A DNA stretch of 64,000 nucleotides from Owenia fusiformis (lineage: Eukaryota > Annelida > Polychaeta > Sabellida > Oweniidae). Under the pieces are notes generated by a model, which searched no databases, had not been told where the DNA came from, and saw only the letters and a program-made list of their open reading frames with translations. The stretch covers positions 6,083,341-6,147,340 of the forward strand of contig CAIIXF020000008.1 of the NCBI GenBank assembly GCA_903813345.2. Direction: 5' to 3'. Of this stretch, positions 38,403 through 51,339 are shown one piece after another; within the stretch, counting starts at the first letter, position 1; each line of letters begins with the position of its first letter. The position numbers and the translations under genes are program-made.

Positions 38403-38830
38403 TTCAAATCTGACTTTATATATAAGATTTGACCTTCAGTGACCTTTTCAAGGTCAAAAAAGGTAAAAAAAAGTCAAAAAGGTATTTTTCAACTTGCTTT
38501 AAAATGAGCAAATTTTTTTCAAAATTACCTACAATTTATCAGAAGTTCAAATCTGACTTTAGATTTGAGATTTGACCTTAATTGACCTTCTCAAGTCAAA
38601 AAAAGTATTTTTTTAACTTGCTGCAGATTGACATTTTTTTTCAAAATCATCTAAAAGTTTTCAAAAGTTCAAATCTGACTATATATTTGACCTTCAATGA
38701 CATTCTCAAGGTCAAAAAAGCTTTGACCTTCAAAGACCTTCTCAAGGTCAAAAAAGTAATTTTTCAACTTGCTTCAAATTGACCAATTTTTTCAAAATCA
38801 TCTACAAGTTCTCAGAACTTCAAATCTGAC
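38403..38830. repeat. Diverged tandem repeat rich in TGACCT/AGGTCA half-sites
   Basis: About three units start with caaatctgact at 38406, 38549 and 38672. Each carries tttgacctt, tgacctt-tc and aaggtca, then cttgct-caaattgac. Roughly eight to ten nuclear-receptor-type half-sites lie within 430 bp. Confidence 0.75.
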
Positions 38831-39636
38831 TATGATAAAAACGTTTGTTCAGAACCATCGACCTCTTTAATAATATTTTGTTTCTTCTAGAATTGAAAAT
38901 ATGAATCCTTAACTAAAAGAGATTTTTTGAATAAAGAGAATCTTTCAGTTCAAAGATGGTAATGTTCTGTATATTATAGTTCATGGTTGAGTGCTCATGA
39001 CGTCAAGACATTTTATCATCTTTTCAGCTCCTTTTTTATATTATACATTATCTTCACGCCAATTCGAAGACATTCATTGAGCTAAATTAACCGATGTCTA
39101 AGTATGCATAAATACTCACTTGCGACCACAAAATTACACAGATTACGTGATTTGCAAACTTATACCATTTAATAAAGGCATGCCTCATTGGACATGATCA
39201 TAAATAAAAATCTCAGACACCTTCATAAAAATCTACATCAACACAGACTCTGGTTATTATAGCCACGGTGCTCTTAACTCGAAGTGTCTATCTCAAATCT
39301 AATCCTCTGCTAATAAAGAGCTGTTTATTTTCTAAATTTATCTCAAATGTACGACATTCTGTAATATGATGTCACGAGGAAGAATGGAGTTTAGATAAGA
39401 TATAAATTTATTGTTCCCTTAGAGGTTTAGACTGATTTAATAAAGTGATGTAAGAGGCATAAAAATGATATATGAATGAATGGATTGTAGGTTATTGTAG
39501 AGCATTGTAACATTTTCAATCTCAAAATGTGATTCAATGAGACCTGATAGGGGCAATCAAGACTATTGGAACACCATTGAGATAAATAATGTTATTTTAC
39601 TCTGTGTGCTGCATCATGTATTGCCAGTTACGATTC

Positions 39637-39744
39637 ATTTCTAAATGTAATTTTACATGTAGATTTCAAATATGACATCAGTTTGACTAAATTGACTAAA
39701 TTTTTAATGACGTAAATCAAGATTATTTCTACTCGCATCTGGGA
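39637..39744. mobile_element. Family D fragment
   Basis: Matches the left part of 14980-15416 in inverse orientation, from atttctaaatgtaatttta to actcgcatctggg. Confidence 0.7.
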
Positions 39745-39769
39745 TATTGAAAACGGTATGTAGATGTGG

Positions 39770-42125
39770 TGAATATGTCTAAATCTGAGTAATCAAATAA
39801 TTAATTTTCAGAGAAATCCAGGATGGCTGCCAAAATGGGTGCCAAAACGAATTTGGAAATATTGATTTAAGCTCAAAGAACAGTGAATTTGTAGCCCATG
39901 TCTACATTTTAAGGGTAAAGGATTTCATTTATGTCTAAGCTTTGAGTCCTCAAATAATAACTTTTCATAGAAATTCAAAATGAGTGCCAAAACGAATATG
40001 TAACTTCTGATTTAAGCTAAAAAAACACTTAAGAAACAGTGATTTTGGAGCCCATGTGTACATTTTAGGGGTCAAGGATTTCATTTATGTCTAAATCTTT
40101 GAGTCATTAAATAATAACTTTTCATAGAAATCCAAGATGGCCACCAAAATGGGTGCCAATGAGGGTCAATGATTTCATTCATGGTTAAACCGAAGACATC
40201 AAATAATATCTTTTTAAAGAAATCCAAGATGGCCACTAAAATGGGTGCCGAAATGAATATGTAAATATTGATTTAAGCTCAAATATAACAGTCGAGAAGA
40301 GTGATTTTGAAGACCATGTCTACGTCTTAGGGGTCAAGGATTTCATTTACGTCTAAATCCAAGTCATCAAGCAATTACTTCATTTAGAAATCAAAGATGG
40401 CCACAAAAATGGGTGCCAAAATAAATATGTAACTATTGAATGAAGCTCAAAGAACAACTAAGAACAGTGATTTTGTAGGCCATGTATATTTTGAATGTAA
40501 GGGCCAAAGATTCCATTTATGTCTAAATCTAAGTTATCAAACAATTACTTTGTATAGAAATCCAAGATGGCCACCAAAATGGGTGCCAAACATTATATAT
40601 AAATATTGATTCAAGCTCAGAACAGTTCAGAACAGAAATTTTGGAGACCATGTCCAGGTTAAATGGGGTAAGAATTTCAATTATGTGTATAACTAGGTCA
40701 TCAAATAATTCCTTCATTTAGACATCAAGAAGGCTGCCAAAATAGCAGCAAAAGTGAATATATAACTTTTGATCAAAACTAGAGCAGTAGGACATTATTT
40801 TTGGATATCATTTCTAATTTGTGAGGTCAATGATTTTAATTTGTCAACCATATCATTGAATAATTTATTTATATGGATGTCCAAGATGGCTGCCATAATG
40901 ACTGCCAAATAAAAAATTAATGTAGCCTAACTATTGATCACCAAGAACCATAATTTTTGAAAGAATTGTATTCTCATCTCCTTTTGATTGCATAGTCTCT
41001 TAGTTTTTGGTCTGCTTTCATTTGAACTTCCTTTTTAAGTTTTTCACATGTGTGAGACTTCTTCCGATGCCTAGCCTTGCTGCATATATATATGCATATT
41101 AGTCATACACTGTTGATTCTGATGATTAATTTCTAGATGATCTTTTTGTGCATAGGCACTGGTACTAGCCCCCTCGGTTATGCTTTCATCTGGTTTTTTC
41201 CAAGTCTCCATGCAGATCCTTTTCATGGCTTCCACACTTTCTATGATAGATAATTCTTGGAAGTTAAATGTTTTTCAGCTCTTTAGCAATATCAAGAATA
41301 GGATCATGGCTTTACACTTTGGCTGTTTCAATTAAAGTACTGTTCTTTGAACTTAAATCAAAAGTTACGTATTCATTTTGGTACCCATTTTGGTGGCCAT
41401 CTTGGATTTCTATATGAATAAATTGTTTGATGACTAAGATTTATAACATAAATGGAATCCTTGACCCCTAAAACCTAGACATGGTCTACAAAATGACTGT
41501 TGTTAAATGTTCTTTGAGCTTAAATCAAGAACACATATTCATTTGGCACCCATTTGTAGTGCCATCATGGATTTCTATAAAAAGTGATTATTTGATGACT
41601 CAGATTTCGACATAAATGAAATCCTTGGCCCATAAAACGTAGGCATGGGCTTCAAATTCACTGTTCTTTAGTTTTTTAGCTTAAATCAATACTAATATAT
41701 TCATTTTGGTGGCCATCTTGGATTTCTATTAAAAAGTAATTGTTTGATGACTCCGATTTAGACATAAATGAAATACTTGGCCCATAAAACGTAGGCATGG
41801 GCTCCAAATTCATTGTTCCTAAGTTTTTTTAGCTTAAATTGATACTAACATACTCATTTTGGTGGCCATCTTGGATTTCTATTAAAAAGTAAGATTTACT
41901 CAGATTCTGACTCAGATTTAGACATACATGAAATCATTGACTCCTAATGTGTAGCCATGGGCTCTAAAATCACTGTTCTTAATTACATATTAGTTTTGGC
42001 ACCCATTTTGGCGGCCATCTTGGATTTCTCTAAAAAGTAATTGTTTGATGACTTAGATGTAGACATAAATGAAATCCTTGACTCCTAAAACCCAAACATA
42101 GATCCTAAAATCACAGTTTTTGCAT
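39770..42125. mobile_element. Large foldback array (8 forward and 5 inverted units)
   Basis: Left arm: units of about 90-170 bp marked by aaatccaagatggccaccaa near 39818, 39971, 40131, 40221, 40391, 40561, 40724 and 40881. Right arm: the inverse (ggtggccatcttggatttct) near 41390, 41560, 41705, 41860 and 42010. A spacer of about 450 bp separates them. Shared inner words include gctcaaagaacagtgatttt and ggatttcatttatgtctaaa. No transposase was seen. Confidence 0.85.
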
Positions 42126-42726
42126 CTCAGTTTGATTAGATATACCCACTCTTATATTATAACATGTGCACCGGCGGCCATTTTGAAAAATGGGTGATAA
42201 CACCCATTTAGCTACAACTGTTGCAATGCTATCACATATTTTCTTACTCTAGGGGTCTACACCTTCACAAAAATCACTATGGTGATTATTCTCCTGATTT
42301 GATACCGACCAACTCCCCTAGGCTAATGGCCTTATTCACTAAAAAGTCAGAAAGAACTGTGCATTAATGAGTAGGTACGGACATCTGATGATCGGCATAG
42401 TGTGTTAAAAGACGGATATTGAAACCGGTATAGTAGTTATTATTGCCATGGTGACATAATTCAGATGACATGATTTAGGTTATTAGCAAGATAGCTACGA
42501 TAACGTAGTACAGTATTCCTTCGGGGACATTACAATACTCACTGAGAAATACTAAGTTTATCACAAAAGACCTGTGCAACCATATTAGGTTATCCTTAAA
42601 CAGTCACTCATAACATTATAACAAGTCGTGAAGAAAACAAACCCCAATATCCCTAGTTGTACATTATATCGACATCTTAAACATTCTTTCAGAGAGACAC
42701 ATTATGGTTTGCACTATTGTAAATTC

Positions 42727-42800
42727 AGGTCCGTAGCCAGAGGGGGAGCTGGGGGAGCGGAAGCCCCCCCCCCCTCCCCGGCAAGAATTTATATTTCTGA
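42727..42800. repeat. Family B fragment
   Basis: caggtccgtagccagagggg and gagctggggg match 23884, followed by a long C run and gcaagaattt. Confidence 0.6.
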
Positions 42801-45467
42801 TAAAAATTGAAACATTGAGGGATATTGTGACCAATAGGAAAGACTAAATGGTCTGGTTCGAAATCGAGAATAATTTAACTGCTATCGAAAATGGTATAAC
42901 GTAGCAAGAACCTCGGTTCTCTTCTTTATTTTGACATATTTGCAATAACAACATCAACAGGTCAAGAATAACAAATAAAAATTCCAAAGTCCGCCATCTT
43001 GAAAATAATTTTATGAATGATGTACGGAAACTACGACAAGTGTAACGGTTATTCCACTGCGAATCACCTTATTAGATTCATGGATTAAAAACGCTGGTGT
43101 CAGTTGACCAGCAGTTACATTCCCAGACTTGTTTAAAATATCACTTTGGAAATATTTATTCCACTGTTCTTCATTAAAATGTGAATGAAGTCTTTGATAT
43201 CCTTACATTTCTTAACACAATTGCATTTGTTCTACACACCTATTAGTTTTTTTCTGACGGATTACATCATTTGCCACTTTATTCTGTGTTTAAAACAAGA
43301 TCCTTATGGTTTTCGGTTGAGCAGGCACGAAAGACGCTGGGAACCTGCTCGGTGGATTTATTTACCTTCGGCACATTACGGAATCCGTTATGTCAGATTT
43401 GGATTAACGGGGATAACAGATAACAAAAACACCTTAATAGGATATTTTCAGTTTGTCATGCAGAAACATTGATTTAATCCTTTCATCCGATTGATACATT
43501 TAAATAGAAACAAGGTGACGCAGATACCGGTGCATCTTTGGATTAAACTTATTCGAGTAATGCACTGCTCAAAACAACACTAGATTATCTGGTTTATTTC
43601 TAAAGAACCGGTGAATAAATCCTTACGGCATGAGTAAGCACGAGCGTCTTATTTCTAGCTGATAGCTATTTATATTAAAATAGAACAATAAATAATTTCA
43701 CTCTGCGCTTCTGGGATTTTGAAAGACGCATCGGCGGATTGGTATCAGCCTTAAACACGCAAACAAAATCATACCATGAGATTTTGAAGACTATTCAAAC
43801 TTGTATTTAGACAAAAAGGTTCGTATGTAAACTTTTAATTTTACATATTAATTTTTTATATTTCTTGTGGTTTACTCTATTGACTAGATTTCTCAGGCTT
43901 TATAAGGAGCCATTTGATCTTACTTTATTATAAGCTTGGGCAATGTTCAAAATGTAAATTTGAAATCTGAAATTAGCCGAAAAAATCAGCTCAATATATT
44001 TGAAAGTAACATTGGAATAGATCTGTCAAATTCCTCTGAACATCTCAAAACTCAAAGATTCTTCTCCAGATTTTCTTGGGGGAATCATATATCAAAATAT
44101 TGCGAATGATAAATTTACAGTTTCCAACAAGTGTTTATATCGATTTTAACAAATCTTGCCCAATCTATGTTTATGCTTTCTCATTATTGAGTTAAATCGC
44201 AGACTTTACACAGTTCTTGAACCTTACACATAAATATGTTATATCAGATTTATTAGACCTAATGATACATTAAATTAAGCAAAAATATGTCATGTGTCGT
44301 TTTTGTTTAGATTAAAACAAGATAGTGTCAAAATTTAATTAAAATGAACATGATTGAAAGAACTTTTGGATTACCTTTACCTTTCCACGGATACGTTTAG
44401 TTCAATGTTGTAATTGACATATCTTTTCTAATAGGTACTTCCGTTTTTATGACATTGAAATAAAGACTAGCTTCTTCGTCAGTAGACTGTTCAGTGTATG
44501 GTCTTTGTTGATGATTGATGACTTTTCAGTACAATTTGCTGTTTAAGAATCCAATCTCTTCTAATTCATCTAATTGTAGTTGCATTTTCCAATATAGGCT
44601 ACTATACTATTAAAATAAGTCACTTTAGTTACCCTTTGCATTCGTTTAATTAAACTTCTAAAAAGAAAATTTTCTGCTACAGTTAACAGACCTTAACTCT
44701 GCACTGAGGGTTTCAATCTACTGAATAAGCCACGAGCCATTTGTAATCATATATACTAGAATGTACTAGAATATTTGTTTTAATAACTATGACTATTCCA
44801 AGACTACTAAACTACTAAACGACTATTAAACGCAAGAATCGTATATTGTACTCTTACAAGAGTACCGAGGACCCTGGTGATAAAATGAGAATTATTTTTC
44901 TGTTACATGCATACGTACATAAATAACCAGATGAGATTACATTTATTGGCCTTGTGTAAAAACGAAAATTATCAATTTTAAATGCATCGTCAGTATTGTT
45001 GAATTAGGTCTTGAAAATCGTTGATTTATTTATTTGTGTAATCCCAGATAATGGAACGCTTTTAAAAAACGATTTATAGAGCTTTTCTAATTTAGCAGAT
45101 ATCTCTACGTAGTTGGTATTACATATGAAAGAACGTTCCAAGGCTGGTAAAAATGATAAACTCTCACAAAATATTTCCGGATCTAAAAATTGAAGATTTG
45201 AGAATGTTACTTTATTCATAAATTGTACACGGCCGAAGACATACACTTTTTGAGAAAGAACAAAAAATGAACAAAAGCGCAAAATATTTGATTGGAACAT
45301 AGGAACAGGGAGACACTGATGCTGGATCATTATTTGAATTCTTTCTTGAGTGGAATGACGCAATATTAAAAAAAATTCATTTCGCCTACTGACACAAACC
45401 AGAGACAGGGATATAAATACGGGTTAATATGCCTCTGCGTAAACACAAGATTATCTTAATAACCATT
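42801..45467. other. Intergenic DNA
   Basis: No supported feature. A 119-codon open frame on the minus strand (45363-45004) starts with TTG and has no family resemblance. Confidence 0.6.
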
Positions 45468-45508
45468 ATGAAACTACAAACATATTTTATAATTTCATTG
45501 GCTGCACG
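45468..45508 (+). CDS. Candidate first exon (start codon, signal-peptide-like) of the upstream GPCR
   Basis: ATG at 45468 encodes MKLQTYFIISLAA then a split Arg codon, with donor CG/gtagaa at 45509. Joined to an acceptor after gattgatcag (45850), the phase fits, and the total with the main exon is 1605 nt, 534 aa. The hydrophobic start would suit a secreted N-terminus. The donor is weak and only phase supports the link. Confidence 0.35.
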
Positions 45509-45850
45509 GTAGAAAGTTAATTAAAAACAAATTGATATTGACATTTTCTTCGTTACATTTTTCCTTGTCAGACGTAAAATCAAAAAATAAGAGACAGACA
45601 ATAAGACTTAACATGGGCTGGGCTATAAGGCAGGCGAGGCAGGCAAAATCCTCCCACAAATACATTTTTAGATATCTTGTCGACTGAAACAGTGCAAATT
45701 ATGTCCCTGCTCCTTAGGAGCCCTTAGAAGTAGGGCTAATACTTATATTTTACCTCGCCTTTTTATCCCACTCCCCTACTTAATAGTTATAATAGATGAG
45801 GATTTATATTTTTAGAAATTAACGGTAGATACAATTCTTGGATTGATCAG

Positions 45851-47414
45851 ATTTAGAAGAGGTGTGAGTGGAGGTGTAACTAGTGATCCTACTAGCGCAT
45901 TACCTGATTACCTGTATACAGGCGCAACAGACAACACGACAAACACCAACTTCAATTTTACAAACACTATGCGTCCCACCCAAGTACCCGAGCTATGGCA
46001 TTTGACAACACCGAATAACAACAACACAAGTGTGACGGGTGATCCTACTAGCTCATTACCTGATAACTCGACAGGCGCAACAGACAATGTTTCAAACATC
46101 AACTTCAACTTTACAAACACTATGGCATTAGCATCGGAGCATCCTACCCAAGTACCCGAGCTATGGAATCTGACAACACCACATATCAACAACACAAGCC
46201 TGAATATAACAACATTGATCACCACCGTCAATTCAACCACTGCCCAAACCACTCCTCCGTTTGTGGATATGCCAAAGGAATACGACGTTCCAGCTTATGA
46301 CGCACAATATTATGCGGACTACGAACAAGCCGTCAACTTCACAGTTGCAATGCACGTGTATGTACTCTCAGTAATTGTGCTGTTCGGAATCGTTGGAAAT
46401 GTATTATCTCTAATTGTTATGAGCAAAGAAAAAACAACAGGACTTTCTGGGTCAGCATCAACATTTCTGCTCATGACTTTAGCTGTGGCAGACACCGCGT
46501 TGTTGACGAGTGCGACGCTTTATTTTACGTTGTTCACAATAGCAAGAGAAACAAGTTGGGTAACAGTGCCTTTCTTCAACGGGGTAATGCTAGCGAGTAG
46601 GTACCTCTTTCTTGTTACCGCCATCGCACAGGTATACAGCAACTGGATCTTGGTCGTGCTGACATTCAACAGATTTGTCGCCGTTGTTCTTCCTCTGAAG
46701 GCTCACCTTGTTTGTACTAAGAGGAGGGTCATTATCGCCGTGATTGTCACCTTCATCCTCGCATGTGCTCTTAACATTGTCCGAGTATGGGAGTACAAAT
46801 ATGTAGGCGTACCTATAAATCACCCGGAATTAGGCAATATTACTCTAATTGATAGACGAAACGATCTATTGGGAACCACTGCATACAATATGGGCTACCG
46901 ATCAACAACTAACGCAATATTGAGAGTTATCGCCCCAATCGTTATACTGTCCATTCTCAATATTATGCTGGTCTTAGTTGTGAGAAAGGGACAGAAAACG
47001 AGAAAAGCAATGTCAATCTCGATGCCAAAAGACCAGTCTGCGAACGCGCCAAAAGAGGATAACATCACATTGCGTATCGTTTGCGTGGTTGTCGTATTTA
47101 TCCTATGTCAACTTCCGAGTGTTATATTCAGTATCGTCGACACAATCGACTACAATAATGAGTCCATATCCTTCGGCACATTTACAATATGGTACTTTGG
47201 GATTTCAACTAACATTCTCGCCATTTTGAATTCCGCAGTTAACTTCATCATATACTTTGTCACTGGGAGGCGGTTTAGGTCTATTTTGGTGGCAATGTTA
47301 TGTGGACGATGCATGAAAAAACAACCACGGTGCAGGAATGGTACCATGATGTCATCATCGTACGACTCGGGACAAGGAAAAACCACATCGGTTACAACTT
47401 TGAGTACATTATAA
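45851..47414 (+). CDS. Rhodopsin-type GPCR, FMRFamide-receptor-like, with duplicated Asn/Thr-rich N-terminus
   Basis: One long exon encodes all seven membrane segments (numbering from the codon at 45843). An extracellular region of about 165 residues is a tandem repeat: 12-63 and 64-119 share DPTS-LPD, TGATDN, NFNFTNTM and PTQVPELW-LTTP, with many N-x-S/T sites. Then come TM1 GIVGNVLS (N186), TM2 LAVAD (D217), TM3 ending NRF (N276-R277) in place of DRY, ALNIVRVWEYK after TM4, TM6 FILCQLP (P425) and TM7 NSAVNFIIYF (N463). The N-V/I-R-x-x-EY and NS-x-x-NF motifs resemble FMRFamide-type peptide receptors. There is no in-frame ATG before residue 43 and the codon at 45843 is TTG, so an upstream exon must supply the start. 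TM3 lacks its usual cysteine (S252). The ligand is unknown. Stop TAA at 47412. Confidence 0.85.
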
Positions 47415-47840
47415 ACTTTATATCAGACTTATATTTTAGATTGTCCGTAAATTGTGAAGAAGTAGTGTTTATGATTTATGAAGTGCGTTGATATTTTTTC
47501 AAATCAATTCATTTCACTTACAACGGTGTAACAAATTTTATTAAAGAAAGCACTTATAGATCATAATTGTATATATGGCGTGGATGGTTAAACTCATGTT
47601 CGACTTGAACCTCTAATCTGAACTTAGGAATATCTAGAAAGGAACTGTGATAGAAGCCTGTGGTGAGACGACCTCACGACATTTTCGTATTTTAGGATAA
47701 TTAAATTGAAATGGAAAAGACCACACACAAGATCGAAAAATATGACTAAAAATGTTGTCACCTCCCTATTCCCACCATATCTCTGATTCTAGCCTCAGTA
47801 CACAAGATCATGGCATCTCGCCCAGGAACGGCAATAAAGG

Positions 47841-47942
47841 TACAGTAAAACATGTAAAGTGAAATACCTCTGTAAGTGGAACACCGAAGTGGAACACTTT
47901 TTAGAGGAACTAAAGCTGATCATTGTTAAAGGTTTTACTGTA
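47841..47942. mobile_element. Family C inverted-terminal element
   Basis: Left end tacagtaaaacatgtaaagt, right end aaaggttttactgta. About 102 bp. Confidence 0.8.
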
Positions 47943-48564
47943 CATTAGACAATATACATTTTTGTTGTGTCAAGGATGTACTAAATAAAAATATATAAAT
48001 GTATTGTAAACAAACATGTAGTCTAACATATACCAGTAGGCCATTAAAAGCTTTAAATAAACGTTTAACATCCATACTGTCACAAGATTCGGCCGCTAAA
48101 CAAGACGTTAAACATATACTGAATCAACTTTGATTGGCCTTGGCATATTCATACTGGCTGTATTGACTAGGGAGCAAATAATAATATTCCGGGTGTTAAT
48201 CCACATGGGAAAAACAGACAGAAATACTTCTTGTTCATGTCATATTAGCAGTCGGAACAATAGACCGATGTTATCAATATTTACAAAAGGTCTCTTAAGA
48301 TTTCGTAGGTATCATTCATTTATTTTAGTAGCACTACTAATATCAGTGTTTAGCATCATGCTAGCATTGCAATGGCACTTATTCTCATCTTTAACGACCA
48401 GAAACCAATAATAGCATATTACTTTAAACCTTTTTAATCACTATACTTGAGCAAATAAACTGAGGGGCCGTAAACCGAACTTAGTTAATAAAATTTCCCT
48501 GGTTTAATTCATTCTTGGATTTATTCTTGAATTGAAGAAAAAACTGTGATTGGATTTGTAACAG

Positions 48565-48820
48565 GAGGGAGGTTAAGTTACACGTTTTTAAGAGAGCGTT
48601 TACATGAGCCCCGGGATCATTGTCCCGCTCTCAATTCACTTTCCAGGGCAAGGGCCCTAATTAGAATTATTTTCTGTATACACCTTTATACACCTTTATT
48701 TTTGGTATATACCTTTATACTCAATCGGCCAAATGAACCAATGGGAGAACTAATCCACAGAGGACAATTAGTCTACACGTTCACGTACAGGTTTTAAAAA
48801 CGTGTATCTAAACCTCCCTC
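48565..48820. mobile_element. MITE, family F (GAGGGAGGTT ends)
   Basis: Left GAGGGAGGTTAAGTTACACG and right cgtgtatctaaacctccctc are inverted repeats of about 27 bp with three mismatches. It is 256 bp with no coding capacity. A relative starts at 54648. Confidence 0.85.
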
Positions 48821-48984
48821 GTATCAGATATTTCACCACAACCTTCTAACGGTAATGTTGGTTTGTTTTGTTTAAAGGTAATAATTAACGAATGTTTTAC
48901 TGTTTAATAATATCGATGGGGCCTTTGATCGTCTTGACTTATCTTCGGTAATCATGATTTCCTAATCCGTTTTTCCATTTTCTC

Positions 48985-50045
48985 CGCACATGATAGCTGT
49001 TACGCGGTAAACACGATACATATATATGTCATATTCCGCAACGAATATTGCATATTCACGTGCGGTGTATGACGGATTCACCTGCGGTATATGGCGTACA
49101 CATTAACCAATGAGAACGCGATACGGAAGTACGCAATTGTCAATTGCATCGATTCAACGAACGGGTTAGTCTATAAATTATTATAATGATTGCTGAATCA
49201 ACAGGTCAGTGGATTGAATATATGAACCAATCCAATTGAATAGCATACACCTGTGGTACCTGTATTGTTTGATGTTGTTCTATATATGTGTTACACGCAA
49301 AAACACACTTAAAGGGAAACATCATTACAAATGAATAAACGATCCTGCGTTCATGAAGCTTATGAGTGACTTTTACAACGGGTGTCGACTTTTGGCTTGC
49401 AACCGAAGATACCTCAAGAAAAGCCGGAGATTGCCGAAGATTTTCTTTGCAAACGAAGTTGGCCGAGGGTACCACGAATGTGAAGAGGACGTCTCTAATT
49501 GGTCAGAAAGAGAGGCTCGGCATTCTCCGTCAGATTGAGTCGGCAAAATTCGGTCGCATGGCTTACCTTCGGTTGTATGGCTTACCTTCGGGTGCATGGC
49601 CCAACCTCGATTGAATGGAAAAGATGCTGTCCTCTTTTACAACCAAATCAACAGATTACAAAGACTAGATAAAAACCTGAAAAACACGAGTATCTGATCT
49701 CGGTTTATATGTTACTGATACTTTCAGAAGTATCATTTACCGATCACTACAATGAACTTACCCACTCACTCCAAGACTAATAGTTTATTGCTCGAAGCGA
49801 TAAACACAATGGCAATCCATTAAAGTTTTACATTAAGTGTTGATTCTCTAAACCAATCAAATCAAGGGAATTTTGTACGGCGTTCACCGCGTGGTAAATG
49901 CCATATTCCGCAACGTGTATGTCATATTCTACGAGTGAATAAGTCATATTACGCAGATGGATATGTGGTATTCGCTATATCATATTTCAATGCGGAATTT
50001 GCCATACTCACTTGCATGTCAGATACCGCAGGTGAGTATGTCACT
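48985..50045. repeat. Two clusters of degenerate CG-containing ~21-bp units around a small tandem repeat
   Basis: Clusters at about 48985-49100 and 49870-50045 repeat gtcatattccgcaacgtgta-like units in both orientations (tgcggtatatgg, gcggaatttgcc). Between them, about 49552-49609 has three 19-20-bp units (ttcggttgtatggcttacc). CpG is much denser here than around it. It is possibly one inserted element of about 1.06 kb; short ORFs inside have no family. Confidence 0.5.
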
Positions 50046-51339
50046 TGTATCACAAATACACACAAATTTAGCATAAATAAAATCTTATACCAGGTAATCT
50101 GCCGAATCATTGAACACATTTGAAAGGAATCTCAAAGCAAGTAGGAATATCAATCTCTAAAGCGAAATGACTCGGAACCAAGTAAAGGATGAGAATAGAT
50201 GGTACAGAGGAAGTCATCCTGATTTCACTATTGAAATAATCCTATGCCCTGAGTTTCACTAAGTATCAAGAGTACCCTTGTTTAAATGGCCACACCGCGT
50301 GTTACGCCAAAGATGCACGTCTTGTGTTCATTTGTTGATTATTCCGTCTTGTAGGCTGCTTTGCCCTTTTACAACAGCTACCACTGAAAGATGCTTAAAT
50401 AATAGGATGCATCACGCCTAACCATCGATAACGTACAGTGACAAAATATACTGTAGTACACTTTAGATGTACGATGTCACTATTTAACCGATTTGAAGCA
50501 AAGACAATGATGCAGTTGTGATGTAGGTTTTAAAAAAATATCTTGGGAATACTTCAAAGATTTCATGTTTAATTTCGTTTGTATTCGTTTAAGAAGACAT
50601 TTAACTTTCTAAAAGATTTTCGAACAGTGCTCGGTTTTTTTGTAGTCTACCCACGAAAATTGATCGGTTGGAAAATGTTGGGGTTTTCACATTTCCTTTT
50701 ATCATTTTTTCCCCTGTTGCCTAAGAGTGTCGATTATTTTAATGAGAATACGTTTCTCTATACTATATGTTTGGAAAAAAACTATTGAAAATTGTAATGT
50801 ACTCACATAGAAATAATGTGGTAATAAAGGACACAACACATACAATATACTACACAATTTAGGACGGGTGGAGATGAATAAATATTCAAGTATTTATTGT
50901 AATTTAAAAAAATCAGAAATGTGCGTTGTCAACTCGAATGTACGTTGTCCCTGCATTTGAAATTCATGAGATATACGTAATATTGTTTATTGAAAACATT
51001 ACTTCGAGGCAACGCTCTTCTTTTTGTAACCACTTTAATTTATTAAATCTAATTCAAACCAGACATCTGTCAGCTTGTGGTTCCCTTGATTGCGTCAATC
51101 TTATCCAGCGTGTCTGTCTGAACAAATTATGAAAATTTGCATGATGGGAAGGTCATCCCTCCTGTTGTTATACCAAGCAACACCAAATTACTCCACTCAA
51201 GATATTCCTCTTGAATTAATAAGATCTTTGAATATCAAATAATATTCAACAAACAAATAATAATGATAAAAATAGAAATCAAAAGTCAAATCCGTTTATG
51301 AAATAACATTCTAAAGAGTAAGAGGAAAGGAAAGTAGAA
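50046..51339. other. Upstream region of the second GPCR
   Basis: AT-rich. No repeat or exon was recognised. Confidence 0.5.

Noticed and set aside
45004-45363. 119-codon ORF on the minus strand
   Set aside because: Starts with TTG, has no family motif, and an open frame this long is roughly expected by chance in 64 kb of AT-rich DNA.
48130-48411. 93-codon hydrophobic ORF between the GPCRs
   Set aside because: No ATG at its start, no 7TM motif, and no splice sites linking it to either receptor.
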